64,000 bases of DNA from an uncultured Legionella sp. (GTDB taxonomy: Bacteria > Pseudomonadota > Gammaproteobacteria > Legionellales > Legionellaceae). Below the pieces are notes generated by a model. That model did no database searches and was not told the DNA's origin. It worked only from the letters and a program-made list of their open reading frames with translations. Positions within the stretch are counted from its first letter, which is position 1. Every line of letters starts with the position of its first letter. The stretch spans positions 124,001 through 188,000 of the forward strand of contig CABHON010000013.1 in assembly GCA_902168255.1 (NCBI GenBank). Direction: 5' to 3'. The translations under genes and the position numbers were made by a program. This document shows positions 1 through 10,200 of this stretch, piece after piece.

Positions 1-1189
1 TTCGATGAGTGATTTGTATAATTTGGTAATTAATAATTCCACGTAATCCCTGTCCTGGTTTTTCTGAGATACTAGATGATTCAAGTAAGTCAATATTTTG
101 TTCCCTGGTTGCTTTTATTACTGCACTTGCGAGAGGGTGTTTGGAATACCGCTCAAGACTCCCAACATATTGGAGTATTTGTTTTTCGGTGTAGGGTTTA
201 ACAGTAGAAATTTCCGTTAAGGTGGGCTTTCCATAAGTAAGAGTACCTGTTTTATCAAAAATAGCCGTTTTACATTTTGCTAATTGTTCCAAGGCAGCAG
301 GATCTTTTATAATAATCGCTTGTTTTGCTGCTCGTGAAATAGCGCCAATAATCGTAATGGGAATAGCGATCAATAATGGACAAGGTGTTGCTATAACAAG
401 TACGGCAAGAAATCGAATAGCATCATGGGTAAAATACCAAGTGACTCCAGCTAATAGAAGTGCAATAGGTGCAAAAATAGCACCAATTTGATCACCAATC
501 CGACGAAGTGATGGCCGCTTTTGTTCGGCCTCTTCTAATACTTTTACAATAACAGAGTATCTTGAATCTTCTGATAGCTTAGTAGCTTGAATGGTAAGTA
601 CACCTTCTCCATTAACAGCACCCGATAAAACGGAGGCGCCCGGAGCCTTAGATATTTGATATGGCTCTCCTGTAAGATAGGATTCATCCATAGAACTATT
701 ACCTTTGATGACGATACCATCTATGGGGCAGATTTCATGAGGATAAATAATAATTTCATCGTTAATATTAATACTAGCTAAAGAAATATCTTCAGTTTGG
801 TTATTATTTTTTCGATGCGCAATAAGTGGCATACGTTGAGCAAGCGCTAATAAAACAGAAGAGGCTTTGCGTAAAGCATATTGTTCTAGAATTTGCCCAC
901 TGGCTAACATGAAGATAATTAATGTTGCGGCCAAATATTCCTGGAGAATCACAGCGGTGATTAAAGCAATTGCAGCAAGCGAGTCAGCACCAAAATTTCC
1001 TCGAATCAATTTTAAAATAATTTGTAAAAAAAGCGGGATCCCGCCAATTATTATTACAAATAATAAAATAACATCTTTAAAAGCCATATTTAAGGCATTG
1101 ATTATTAAATAAATACTAATGGCTATTAAAGAGAGAATTGCGATAAGTGACAGCCATTTAGATTTTATATGCTTGCTGATTAATGTCAT
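1..1189 (-). CDS. Metal-transporting P1B-type ATPase, 3' part outside the window
   Basis: Inner-membrane cation pump of the heavy-metal P-type ATPase family. About 396 N-terminal residues are visible; the C-terminal half of the ATP-binding domain lies beyond the window. The actuator-domain TGE motif is at residues 173-175, the membrane metal-site motif reads ATPCPL with Cys at about 270, and the phosphorylated DKTGT begins at Asp312. No N-terminal HMA metal-binding domain is present: the protein starts straight into transmembrane helices. The TPC triad differs from the CPC of classical Cu/Zn/Cd pumps, so the ion cannot be assigned. An in-frame stop just upstream fixes the start near 1189. It follows the alcohol dehydrogenase by 41 bp and is probably the last gene of that operon. 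Confidence 0.9.
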   Translation of the reverse strand, partial: MTLISKHIKSKWLSLIAILSLIAISIYLIINALNMAFKDVILLFVIIIGGIPLFLQIILKLIRGNFGADSLAAIALITAVILQEYLAATLIIFMLASGQILEQYALRKASSVLLALAQRMPLIAHRKNNNQTEDISLASININDEIIIYPHEICPIDGIVIKGNSSMDESYLTGEPYQISKAPGASVLSGAVNGEGVLTIQATKLSEDSRYSVIVKVLEEAEQKRPSLRRIGDQIGAIFAPIALLLAGVTWYFTHDAIRFLAVLVIATPCPLLIAIPITIIGAISRAAKQAIIIKDPAALEQLAKCKTAIFDKTGTLTYGKPTLTEISTVKPYTEKQILQYVGSLERYSKHPLASAVIKATREQNIDLLESSSISEKPGQGLRGIINYQIIQITHR

Positions 1190-1230
1190 TAAAGGTTGTT
1201 TATTTATTCTCATGTATTTTCTCAACGAAA

Positions 1231-2220
1231 TTAAATCATAACTACTGCTGCACCGGTGAATTGTCCATAACGAAGATCATCAAGTGCCTGATTTACATCC
1301 TGTAGAGAATAAGTATGAATTTCAGTTTTGATAGGAATGCTAGGCGCTAATGATAAAAATTCTTCGCCATCTTTTCGGGTTAAATTGGCAATAGAACATA
1401 ATGTACGTTCACCCCACAATAGATCATAAGAAAAACTTGGAATATTGCTCATATAAATGCCTGCACACACTACTACGCCTCCTTTAATTGTATTTTGGAG
1501 TGCCAAAGGAACCAAGGAGCCAACTGGAGCAAAAATAATGGCTGCATCAAGAAGATGCGGGGGTGATTTATCTGAATCCCCCGCCCAAGTAGCGCCTAAT
1601 TGACAAGCAAATGTTTGTGTTTTGTAATCTCCTGGTGTTGTGAATGCATATATATTGCGCCCTTGTTTACAGGCAACTTGTGTAAGTATATGGGCGGCCG
1701 ATCCAAAACCATATAATCCTAAATGTTTTGCCCCCATAGTTTTTAATAACGCTCGATAACCAATGAGACCAGCACAAAATAAAGGGGCTGCTTGAGTATC
1801 AGAATAACCATCTGGTATGGGGAAGCAAAATTGATAATTGGCTACACAATATTCTGCAAACCCACCATCAATTTGATAACCTGTAAATTGTGCTTTATCA
1901 CAGAGATTTTCTCGCCCATTTAAGCAAAATGAGCAAATATTACAGCTACCACCTAACCATGGAACACCAATACGTTGACCTATTCGAAATGTTTTTACAT
2001 TTTTTCCCATAGATTCAATCACACCAATAATTTGATGCCCAGGGACAAGAGGAAGTTTTGGGTGAGGCAGTTCTCCATCAACCACGTGTAAATCGGTTCT
2101 ACAGATTCCGCATGCCGTTACTTTAAGAAGAATTTGGTTAAGTTTTGGCAAGGGTTTTTCAATCTCTGTATATATTAATCTTTGATGACACTCTTTCAGT
2201 AGCATAGCATGCATTTTCAT
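1231..2220 (-). CDS. Zinc-dependent alcohol dehydrogenase (adh_fam_2 type)
   Basis: NAD(P)-dependent medium-chain dehydrogenase of about 329 residues, the usual length for the adh_fam_2 group. The catalytic zinc region shows CGICRTDLH around Cys40 and the GH pair at 61-62. Four structural-zinc cysteines lie at about 93, 96, 99 and 107. The Rossmann segment (LGLYGFGSAAH) has a less regular glycine motif than usual. ATG 2220 is preferred because AGGG lies upstream; a GTG at 2232 is possible. It lies between the acyl-CoA ligase and the P-type ATPase on the same strand. Interconversion of a short-chain alcohol and aldehyde is inferred from the family; the substrate is unknown. Confidence 0.88.
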   Translation of the reverse strand: MKMHAMLLKECHQRLIYTEIEKPLPKLNQILLKVTACGICRTDLHVVDGELPHPKLPLVPGHQIIGVIESMGKNVKTFRIGQRIGVPWLGGSCNICSFCLNGRENLCDKAQFTGYQIDGGFAEYCVANYQFCFPIPDGYSDTQAAPLFCAGLIGYRALLKTMGAKHLGLYGFGSAAHILTQVACKQGRNIYAFTTPGDYKTQTFACQLGATWAGDSDKSPPHLLDAAIIFAPVGSLVPLALQNTIKGGVVVCAGIYMSNIPSFSYDLLWGERTLCSIANLTRKDGEEFLSLAPSIPIKTEIHTYSLQDVNQALDDLRYGQFTGAAVVMI

Positions 2221-2291
2221 TATGATTTTCACCCTAAAGATTTTTTTACAATTTAATTTAATAATAAGTATAGGTAGTTATTTGGTATTTG

Positions 2292-4466
2292 CTAAAAGTT
2301 TCTATAAGGGTAAATCGCCATATGAGCATAGGGAGCCTGTAAATTTAGATTTTCTTTAATAATAATTCTTGCATCAACAGCAATGGCCTCTACATCATTT
2401 ATTATAAGAGGATTAATATCCATTTCTTGAATATTAGGTAATTCACATATCATTTCAGATATTTTCAATAGTATTTCAATGAGTATATCTTCTTTAACCT
2501 CATTTTTATTCCGAAATCTACCGAGTAGTTTTTTTAAATGCGTTCTTGAGATAAGTTGTTTTATAATAGTTGGATTAAGCGGTGGCAATGCAATGGCACG
2601 ATCTTTAATTATTTCTACTAAGCTTCCTCCCATTCCTAAAGAGATGACAGGACCAAAAACTTTATCTTGAATGATACCAATCATCAATTCACGATTATTA
2701 TAATTTTGTACCATTGGCTCAAGAGTAACACCCATGATTTTTGCAGTGGGTTGATAATGTTTAGCATCCTTGATCATTTGATTAAATATATTTTTAATGG
2801 TGTTTAAATCCATAATGCCTAATCTTACTCCACGGACATCTTGTTTATGCGTAATGTCAGGTGAGTTGATTTTCATTACAATGGGAGGAGGCAAAGACTC
2901 TGCTGCTATTAAAGCATCATCTGCAGAATTTGCAGGTATAGTATTTGTGGTTTTAATATCAAAAATATTTAAAATAGCTTTAGATTCAACACTCGTTAAA
3001 AGGGTCCTATTTTCAGATATGGCTGTTTGAAAAATTGAATTAACAGCATCCTTATTAGATTTATAATGAAAGGTAGAGCATGTGGGGACTTGACGTAATA
3101 ATTGTTGATTAGACTCATATTCTGCAAGGTAAGCAAATGCTTCAACCGCTTTTTCTGGAGTATCAAAAAAAGGGATGCGATGTTTTATAAAAAGATTTTT
3201 TGAGGATTGAATATTATGTCCTCCCATCCAACAAACCAGTATGGGTTTGCTATTTTTTTTTGCATCAGAAATAACTTGCCTAGCCACAAGTAATGGGTTG
3301 GTCATTGCAACAGGAGTTAAAATAATTAATAACCCATCAATATTTTTTTCTAGAGAACAAATTGTAATAGCATCATGATAACGGTTAGGTGTGGCATCAC
3401 CAATAATATCAATGGGGTTTTGATGAGACCAGGTTTTTGGAAGTACTTTATTAAGCTTTGTTAGTGTTTCTTGACTGAGGGGCGGAAAACTGATTTGCAA
3501 TTCCGCTGCTTTATCAGCGGCTAAAACACCTGCTCCACCGCCATTGGTAATAATGGCTAATTTGTTGCCTGAGGTGCGTTTGGTGCTTGAAAAAATATTC
3601 ACAGCAGCCAATAATTGTTCGAGCGTCATCACTCGAACAGCACCTCCTCTCCGTAAAGCTGCGTCAAAAACATCATCATTATCTATCAAAGCACCTGTAT
3701 GGGAGCGAGCCGCCCTTACACCTTGAGCATATCTTCCACCTTTAACTACAATAACAGGTTTCATACGGGAAGCAGCGCGAAGTCCACTCATGAATTGCCT
3801 CGCTTGGTGAATACCTTCAATATAAAGCAAAACACTATCAGTTTCTTTATCTAATGACAAAAAATCTAAAATTTCACCAAAATCTAAATCTCTTGCATTT
3901 CCTAAAGAAACTATCGTAGAAAATCCTATTTTTTTATCAAATGCCCAATCAAGAACTGCTGCAATTATTGCTCCGGATTGAGAAACGAAGGCAATATTAC
4001 CTGGTAAAGCATTATTATTATCAAAAGTGGCATTTAAATGAATATTTGTACGTATGATTCCTAAACAATTTGGGCCAATCATTCTGATACCATATTTATA
4101 TGCTATTTTTTTTATTTCCTTTTCTAGTTGAAGGCCATCTTTACCTGTTTCACTAAAACCAGCAGAAATAATTAGTACTCCTTTAACGCCTTTTTTACCA
4201 CATTGAGTAATAATTTCAGAAACTGTCGAGGCAGGTGTTGTAATAATAGCAAGATCAATACGCTGAGTTATTTCATTGATAGTACTATAAGCAACATGCC
4301 CCTGAACTTGAGAATGTTTTAAATTTACCGGAAAAAGATGTCCCTGATATTTTCCTTTCAATATATTCTCAAAAACTAATCTTCCGACCGAATTAATTCG
4401 ATCGCTAGCTCCTATCACTGCAATAGAATGCGGATTAAATAATCTATCTAAATAATGTTTATTCAC
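2292..4466 (-). CDS. Fused ADP-forming acetate/acyl-CoA ligase
   Basis: Single-chain acyl-CoA synthetase (NDP-forming), 724 residues. An N-terminal CoA-binding domain (SIAVIGASDR) is followed by succinyl-CoA-ligase-like domains and a C-terminal ATP-grasp domain (from about residue 490; PPIVMKINSPDITHK, then GMGGSLVEI). The phosphorelay histidine is His256 in SHTGAL, matching the catalytic alpha-subunit histidine of archaeal ADP-forming acetyl-CoA synthetases. The family interconverts acyl-CoA plus ADP and phosphate with free acid plus ATP. The gene starts at GTG with an AGGGAAA site and overlaps the upstream dehydrogenase by 4 bp, which implies translational coupling. With two alcohol dehydrogenases beside it, a role in fermentative acetyl-CoA, acetate and alcohol turnover is plausible. 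No GNAT domain is visible. Confidence 0.9.
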   Translation of the reverse strand: MNKHYLDRLFNPHSIAVIGASDRINSVGRLVFENILKGKYQGHLFPVNLKHSQVQGHVAYSTINEITQRIDLAIITTPASTVSEIITQCGKKGVKGVLIISAGFSETGKDGLQLEKEIKKIAYKYGIRMIGPNCLGIIRTNIHLNATFDNNNALPGNIAFVSQSGAIIAAVLDWAFDKKIGFSTIVSLGNARDLDFGEILDFLSLDKETDSVLLYIEGIHQARQFMSGLRAASRMKPVIVVKGGRYAQGVRAARSHTGALIDNDDVFDAALRRGGAVRVMTLEQLLAAVNIFSSTKRTSGNKLAIITNGGGAGVLAADKAAELQISFPPLSQETLTKLNKVLPKTWSHQNPIDIIGDATPNRYHDAITICSLEKNIDGLLIILTPVAMTNPLLVARQVISDAKKNSKPILVCWMGGHNIQSSKNLFIKHRIPFFDTPEKAVEAFAYLAEYESNQQLLRQVPTCSTFHYKSNKDAVNSIFQTAISENRTLLTSVESKAILNIFDIKTTNTIPANSADDALIAAESLPPPIVMKINSPDITHKQDVRGVRLGIMDLNTIKNIFNQMIKDAKHYQPTAKIMGVTLEPMVQNYNNRELMIGIIQDKVFGPVISLGMGGSLVEIIKDRAIALPPLNPTIIKQLISRTHLKKLLGRFRNKNEVKEDILIEILLKISEMICELPNIQEMDINPLIINDVEAIAVDARIIIKENLNLQAPYAHMAIYPYRNF

Positions 4467-5506
4467 ATTTCTTTCCCTAGGTTAATTATCATTTTTATTG
4501 CTTGTGTTTCGCTGGCATGTGAAAAGGTTTTATAAGCTTCCAGAATATCTTCAAAGTTAAAATGATGGGTTATGAGCTTAGTAGGAGAAATTTTTTTTGA
4601 AGAAACCAGTTTAAGAAGGGTGGGTGTCGTTACGGTATCAACAAGCCTAGTGGTAATAGCTATATTCTGAGACCATAACTTCTCTAAATGAAGAGGTGCC
4701 TCAACACCGTGGACACCAATATTAGCAATGATTCCTCCTGGAGCAACTATATTCTCACAGAGAACAAACGTATCAGGTATACCGACTGCTTCAATGGCTG
4801 TATCTACCCCACTTTGAGTAAGTTCCATAATTTTTTTAACCACATCTTCATTACTTGAATTGATAATACTAGTAGCGCCTAGTTGTTTGGCTATTTCCAA
4901 CCGAAATGTATCTTTATCTACCATAATAATTACGGAAGGAGAATAAAGCTGTGCTGTTAATAACACAGCTAAACCAATAGGACCGGCGCCAATTATGCCC
5001 ACTGATGAACCTGGTTGAATTTTTCCATTTAATACGCCACACTCGAATCCTGTGGGAAGTATGTCGCTTAGCATAACAAATGCGTCATCTGTTATGCTGG
5101 GAATTTTATATAAGCTTGTGTCGGCCAGCGGTATTCGTACATATTCAGCTTGGGTGCCATCAATAGTGTTTCCTAGCATCCAACCACCCTCAGTACAATG
5201 AGAATATATCCCACGTCGGCAGTAAGGACATTTGCTGCATGCCGATATACATGAAATAAGCACTTGATCGCCAACACAAATAGTGTCTACATTCTCACCC
5301 ACTTGCTCCACTACACCAACTCCTTCATGGCCAAGTATTCTTCCTGGAGCACATGTCTTTACATCCCCTTTAAGAATATGTAGATCGGTGCCACAAATTG
5401 TGGTTTTGCTAATTCTTACAATGGCATCTGTTTGATTTAGTATAATGGGCTTTGCACGTTCTTCAATGGCAACTTTGTTTTTAGTTTTATAGATAAGTGC
5501 TTTCAT
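4463..5506 (-). CDS. Zinc-dependent alcohol dehydrogenase (threonine-dehydrogenase-like)
   Basis: Medium-chain zinc dehydrogenase of 347 residues. Catalytic zinc ligands are Cys38 (ICGTDLH) and His60-Glu61 (GHEGVG). The structural zinc site has Cys90, Cys93, Cys96 and Cys104. The NAD-binding glycine motif GIIGAGPIG is near residue 170. It is first in the minus-strand operon with the acyl-CoA ligase, the second dehydrogenase and the metal ATPase. The start has an AAGAGA ribosome site. It belongs to a group that oxidises secondary or branched alcohols or diols; the exact substrate cannot be read from the sequence. Confidence 0.9.
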   Translation of the reverse strand: MKALIYKTKNKVAIEERAKPIILNQTDAIVRISKTTICGTDLHILKGDVKTCAPGRILGHEGVGVVEQVGENVDTICVGDQVLISCISACSKCPYCRRGIYSHCTEGGWMLGNTIDGTQAEYVRIPLADTSLYKIPSITDDAFVMLSDILPTGFECGVLNGKIQPGSSVGIIGAGPIGLAVLLTAQLYSPSVIIMVDKDTFRLEIAKQLGATSIINSSNEDVVKKIMELTQSGVDTAIEAVGIPDTFVLCENIVAPGGIIANIGVHGVEAPLHLEKLWSQNIAITTRLVDTVTTPTLLKLVSSKKISPTKLITHHFNFEDILEAYKTFSHASETQAIKMIINLGKEM

Positions 5507-5656
5507 ATGTTATTCTCTTAAGTAAACAATAATCAACAGTATAGACTATAAAAAACTCATTATCTTAAGGAAATGCCAGCATTTTATGATTTTAGCGATT
5601 AAATCTGTAATAAAAAGCCACTAAAAAAAATAATTTAAAAAAAATGAAAATAAGTG

Positions 5657-5684
5657 TTGCAAAAAGAAAAAAAGTCTGTATAAT
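5657..5684 (+). promoter_or_regulatory. Sigma70-type promoter of tRNA-Glu
   Basis: TTGCAA at 5657-5662 and a perfect TATAAT at 5679-5684 are separated by 16 bp, with the tRNA 5' end 20 bp downstream. The hexamers, spacing and position all fit a strong housekeeping promoter. Confidence 0.8.
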
Positions 5685-5704
5685 TCAGCACACATTTCGA
5701 CGAT

Positions 5705-5780
5705 GTCCCCATCGTCTAGAGGCCTAGGACATTGCCCTTTCACGGCAGTAACAGGGGTTCGAATCCCCTTGGGGACGCCA
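5705..5780 (+). tRNA. tRNA-Glu (anticodon TTC)
   Basis: A 76-nt tRNA with an encoded CCA end. The acceptor stem pairs GTCCCCA with TGGGGAC, the anticodon loop CTTTCAC has TTC at 5739-5741, and the T arm contains GGTTCGAATCC. It closely resembles the enterobacterial tRNA-Glu. No second copy of its 3' end is visible downstream, so nothing shows an element integrated at this site. A T-run follows the CCA directly, with no good intrinsic terminator. Confidence 0.98.
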
Positions 5781-5930
5781 TTTTTTTAAATGTCGGTGAA
5801 GAATCGACACATCAAAAAATTCAATTTTATCACATATTCCTTCTCGACAAGCATAGTTTATTACCTAGAGTTTTACGGTAAAAAATGCTAAAATTTTTGA
5901 AATTAGTTTTTAAAGATGAGAAATGCTAGC

Positions 5931-7148
5931 ATGAAAAATATCCTTATTATTGGCGGAGGAGGGGTTGCTCATGTAGCAGCACATAAATGTGCACAAAATA
6001 ATAATATTTTGGGTGATATTTGTATTGCGTCTCGCTCTCAAGATAAATGCGAAGCAATCATTAATAGTGTGCATCGTAAAAATAGTTTGAAAGATAAGAA
6101 TGGAAAAATATATTCTCGATCTATTAATGCATACGATATAGATGCCCTTGCCAATTTAATTATAGAAACTCAATCTGCCATTGTTATTAATTTAGGGACA
6201 GCTTATATTAATATGTCTGTACTAGAAGCCTGTTTAAAAACAGGGGCTACCTACATGGATACGGCCATTCATGAAGATCCTAATAAAGTATGTGAAGATC
6301 CACCTTGGTATGCCAATTATGAATGGAAACGCAAGGAGCTTTGTGCGGCAAAGGGAGTAAATGCTATTCTTGGCATTGGTTTTGATCCTGGTGTGGTTAA
6401 TGCTTATTGTGCTTATGCTATTAAACATCATTTTGATGCCGTAGATACTATCGATATCATGGATGTGAATGCTGGTAATCATGGACGTTATTTTGCTACC
6501 AATTTTGATCCCGAAATCAATTTTCGTGAATTTAAAAAGGTATGGACATGGATTGATCGCCAGTGGATTGCTAAACCCGTTCATTCTGAAAAAATCACGT
6601 ATGATTTTCCGGTTGCAGGATCGCAAACGGTTTATTTGACGGGGCATGATGAGTTGCATTCTCTTTCTAAAAATATAGATGCCAATAGTATTCGATTTTG
6701 GATGGGATTCAGCGAGCATTACATTAATGTGTTCAATGTATTGAAGAATCTTGGTTTGCTATCTGAAAAACCAGTACGTACATCTGAAGGCCAGGAAGTT
6801 GTGCCATTAAAAGTACTCAAAGCCGTTTTACCTGATCCGCTTTCTTTAGCACCCGATTATACTGGTTATACATGTATTGGAAATTTAATCAAAGGCAAAA
6901 AAAACGGGCAAGAAAAAGAAATTTTTATTTACAATGTTTGCGATCATGTTGCTTGTTATCAGGAGGTGGAATCTCAAGCTATTAGCTATACAGCAGGCGT
7001 GCCTCCTGTTGCAGCGGCAATTTTAGTGGCTCAAGGAGTATGGAATCCTAAAACTATGGTAAATGTTGAGGAATTAGATCCCGATCCTTTTTTGGCATTG
7101 CTCGATCAAATGGGACTTCCAACAAAAGTGCAGATTGCTGAAATATAA
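5931..7148 (+). CDS. Carboxynorspermidine/carboxyspermidine dehydrogenase-type enzyme (saccharopine dehydrogenase family)
   Basis: About 405 residues, the usual length of carboxynorspermidine dehydrogenases. The N-terminal NAD(P)-binding motif is IIGGGGVAHVAAHKCAQ. Family signatures follow: GFDPGVVNAY, NAGNHGRYFATNFDPEINFRE, the run FWMGFSEHYINVFNVLKNLG, LKAVLPDP, QAISYTAGVPP and VEELDPDPF. In the alternative polyamine pathway this enzyme reductively condenses a diamine with aspartate semialdehyde. The partner decarboxylase (nspC) is not in the window. The start at 5931 (MKNILIIGG) fits the family; an in-frame ATG at 5916 is possible and neither has a strong ribosome site. True lysine-forming saccharopine dehydrogenase is less likely. 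Confidence 0.85.
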   Translation: MKNILIIGGGGVAHVAAHKCAQNNNILGDICIASRSQDKCEAIINSVHRKNSLKDKNGKIYSRSINAYDIDALANLIIETQSAIVINLGTAYINMSVLEACLKTGATYMDTAIHEDPNKVCEDPPWYANYEWKRKELCAAKGVNAILGIGFDPGVVNAYCAYAIKHHFDAVDTIDIMDVNAGNHGRYFATNFDPEINFREFKKVWTWIDRQWIAKPVHSEKITYDFPVAGSQTVYLTGHDELHSLSKNIDANSIRFWMGFSEHYINVFNVLKNLGLLSEKPVRTSEGQEVVPLKVLKAVLPDPLSLAPDYTGYTCIGNLIKGKKNGQEKEIFIYNVCDHVACYQEVESQAISYTAGVPPVAAAILVAQGVWNPKTMVNVEELDPDPFLALLDQMGLPTKVQIAEI

Positions 7149-7233
7149 TAGTTGAGCTGGACAGCATGCATGTGTTTGCTTATCTTAATCGAAAAACTCA
7201 AACTAAGTTATGTTTGAGAATACAGAGTAAAAA

Positions 7234-10200
7234 ATGAACCTTTATGAAATATGGCGTGATTTATATAAACGCAGTGATACTTTTTTTTATCAAGGACGTA
7301 GTAATTGGAATATGTTGGAAAAAAGAGTTGCTGCCATTACAAACTATCTTGAGCAACATTCAATGGAATTGAAAGGTGTACCCAATGATGAAGACGCATT
7401 GTTGCATGCCATTCTTGCCGGGTTACCAGAAGATAAAAAAAATGGCTTGGGAGGAGATGATACGAGCCGTATTCAACAATTAAGACGCTTATTAGCGTCA
7501 GCAAGTGGTGAAAACTCGGGAACAGGAATTACTGCTGAGGTAGGTAAATTATTAGAAAAACAGTTAGGTGTTTCCATCCAGGAAATTTCTTATCATGTTA
7601 TTGATAACGTGGTAACTCAGAATCCTTCTTTTTCTGAGAATACGCAACTCAATCAAGATTCATGTTTAAAAATCATCGACCTAAATGGTCATTTCGTTAC
7701 CGCTTTACCAAAAGCTTTAACTCAAGCGCCAATAGAGAATAATTCTTGGGAAGATGAGATATTCTTTGAAAAAGTATTAGGCCATCAATACACTGCTGCT
7801 CCAACCCTTTCAGGAAGTGATAGTATTTTTCACGCTGTTTTAGGTGAAAAAGATGCGGATGGGGTATATGTGGATAGGGAGGTTGATGCTCACAAAGAAG
7901 ATTGGGAAGAGGTGAAATGCAAAGATTTTGTAATAGATTCAGATGCTTTAGAAGATTTTGGAATATGGAGTTCTCTTACTATTTACTTACATGAGGGATT
8001 AGATATAACACCCTATAACCCTGGTGAGTCAATAGAGGTTCATATTTTAGTTATTACAGATGAATCGGATAATATATTTTATGAAAGAATGGAACCTGAA
8101 AGTCTTTCTCCACAACAAATTGATAATATTCTTTTCTTATTAAGGCGTGAGCAAAGACTTTTTGAAGATGAAGAAGAGTGCCAACATTGGCATGTTATAA
8201 AAATATCAAAAGTAAAAAAATTTCAAGAAATAGCAGCCTCAATAAACCTTCAATATAATATTATTCACAGCCAAGATAATCATGTATTTATTGAAATAGA
8301 TTTTAACCAACAAAAGAATATCAATGATTTTATACAAGTTGGTTTAGAGGCTATTAGAAGAAAATATTTAAAATTAGCGGAAAATATATTTGAAAATATG
8401 AGTGTCCGTTCGCTGAAAAATTATATATTAGAATTTCTTAAGGATAAAATAAAAGAATTAAAAAATAATTCTTCTGCATTAGAAACAAGTAAGCATTTTA
8501 ATATGTCGGAATATGCTCTCGCCATAATTTTTTTGAGCCCAGAAAATTTTTCTTCTTATATCATTGCTTATGATGTTGCAAATAAAAATAACCAGGAAAT
8601 TATATACGAATTAATAAAAAAAGCCTACATGTGTCCAAGTACTTCTTTTAAACATAAAACTGTTATTACTCATCTCTATGTTAAACCTCTTTGGAGTGCC
8701 TTAGAGCAAAATAGATCTATACCTTGGGTAAAAAGTGATGAAAAAGTTTTATGGAAGTTTCTTTTAAATCCTCACCTAGACGCGAAAGCCCAAGATAAAG
8801 CTTGTTTTAAACGGATGGCTATTCAATTTTCAGCCTATTATTTTCATATTTTTTTTAATAATAATAATATAAGAAATATTGAAGATATTACGGCAATGCT
8901 TGCTTGGATTGAAAAGACGCCTAGAAATACTTGGGAAACGGATGAGAAGGCGCTTCATAGAGAATTAATAGAAAATCTTTTTATATTACTATTAAATAAT
9001 AGATATCATCTCAATTGTTCGTATGAAGATCTTATATTTAAATATTTTGTATATTGTTTAGAGAAAAATAAACCCCAACGTTTTATCGATTCTCTAGGAG
9101 ATTCTCCCGATGTGGAAAATTTTCCTTACTTAAAAGTATATCTTAGTCTTGCAAGTAACTTAGAAAATTTGAGCACGACACTACAGGAGATTAATCTTTT
9201 TAGAAGCACTGCCGCATTGATAGAATCTAATATGAATATGTCATTGGAAATATTATTGTACATTGCCATAAGATTATTTTTTAATTATACAATAGTTTCA
9301 GAAAAAGAAAAAAGAAAAGAGGATTTGCACACTGCTTTCTTGCTATTCGAGCAAGTGTATGAATTAGAAAATAAATTACCTGATGAAATTTTACTTTATT
9401 ATTGGGCTGTTTCGGTCTTTTTAAATGAAAACGAGGAGCCTTCTAAGCAAATTCTATCTATTTTAGAAGATTCTGATAAAAGGTTACAGGGAGAAAACCT
9501 TCAGCAAGAATATTACAGCGTTAAACCTAGCGCATGGAACGTTAAAGAAGAAGCGAAAAGAAAGATTTTAGTATTTATTGGTTTTGTTGAAAACCTTGAA
9601 TTTAAAACTCAATTTCGTCAGATTGTCTCATCTATTTCTCTATCTCATGAACCTAAGATATCTAATCCACCGGGAAAAGGAACTTTTGATCGTGAACATC
9701 TAACGCAAAACCTATGGAAAGCAATTGTAGATATGTATTTACCGATAGTTTTGTGTAAAGCTAGCGGGAAAGCGAAAAGTATTGTTGATGAATCAGAAGA
9801 AATATCGCTTGGTGAATTAAGGCGTGAAGGCATAACAGAAGAAGCCATTAATGAAATCAAGGAAAGCAAGATTAAAGTTCCTAAGAAGCTAGAAGGGAAT
9901 TTAAGAATAGATTTTCAAGAGCCCTCTTTTTTTGCTTTAAGCAAAACTACTCCCATTTTATACAATCATATCGCTGTTCAGTGGGGAACGGGAAATAAAC
10001 GAAAGGAGGGAGGGGCTTATGCAGGGATTTTCGTACAAATTAACATTGCGTTTCCTCTATATCTTTACCAAAAAGCCTTAAATATTAGTAAAGAAGGGGC
10101 ATCGAATGTGATTTTATATCAAGATATTAATAAGAAAAACAAGCTAATACAAGTTATAGCACCTAATAAATATAAAGAAATAGAATGTGAGCGTTTATCT

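Noticed and set aside
5507-5704. FNR-type box (TTGAT...ATCAA) in front of the dehydrogenase operon.
   Set aside because: Only one half-site matches; the second half deviates too much to support oxygen regulation.
5705-5915. tRNA-Glu as an integration site for the following genes.
   Set aside because: No direct repeat of the tRNA 3' end, no integrase, and the next gene is an ordinary metabolic enzyme.
6234-6719. Antisense open frame of 161 codons opposite the polyamine-type dehydrogenase.
   Set aside because: It lies wholly inside a conserved gene, has low-complexity Ile/Ser/Asn translation and no ribosome site; the same applies to most other antisense frames in the large genes.
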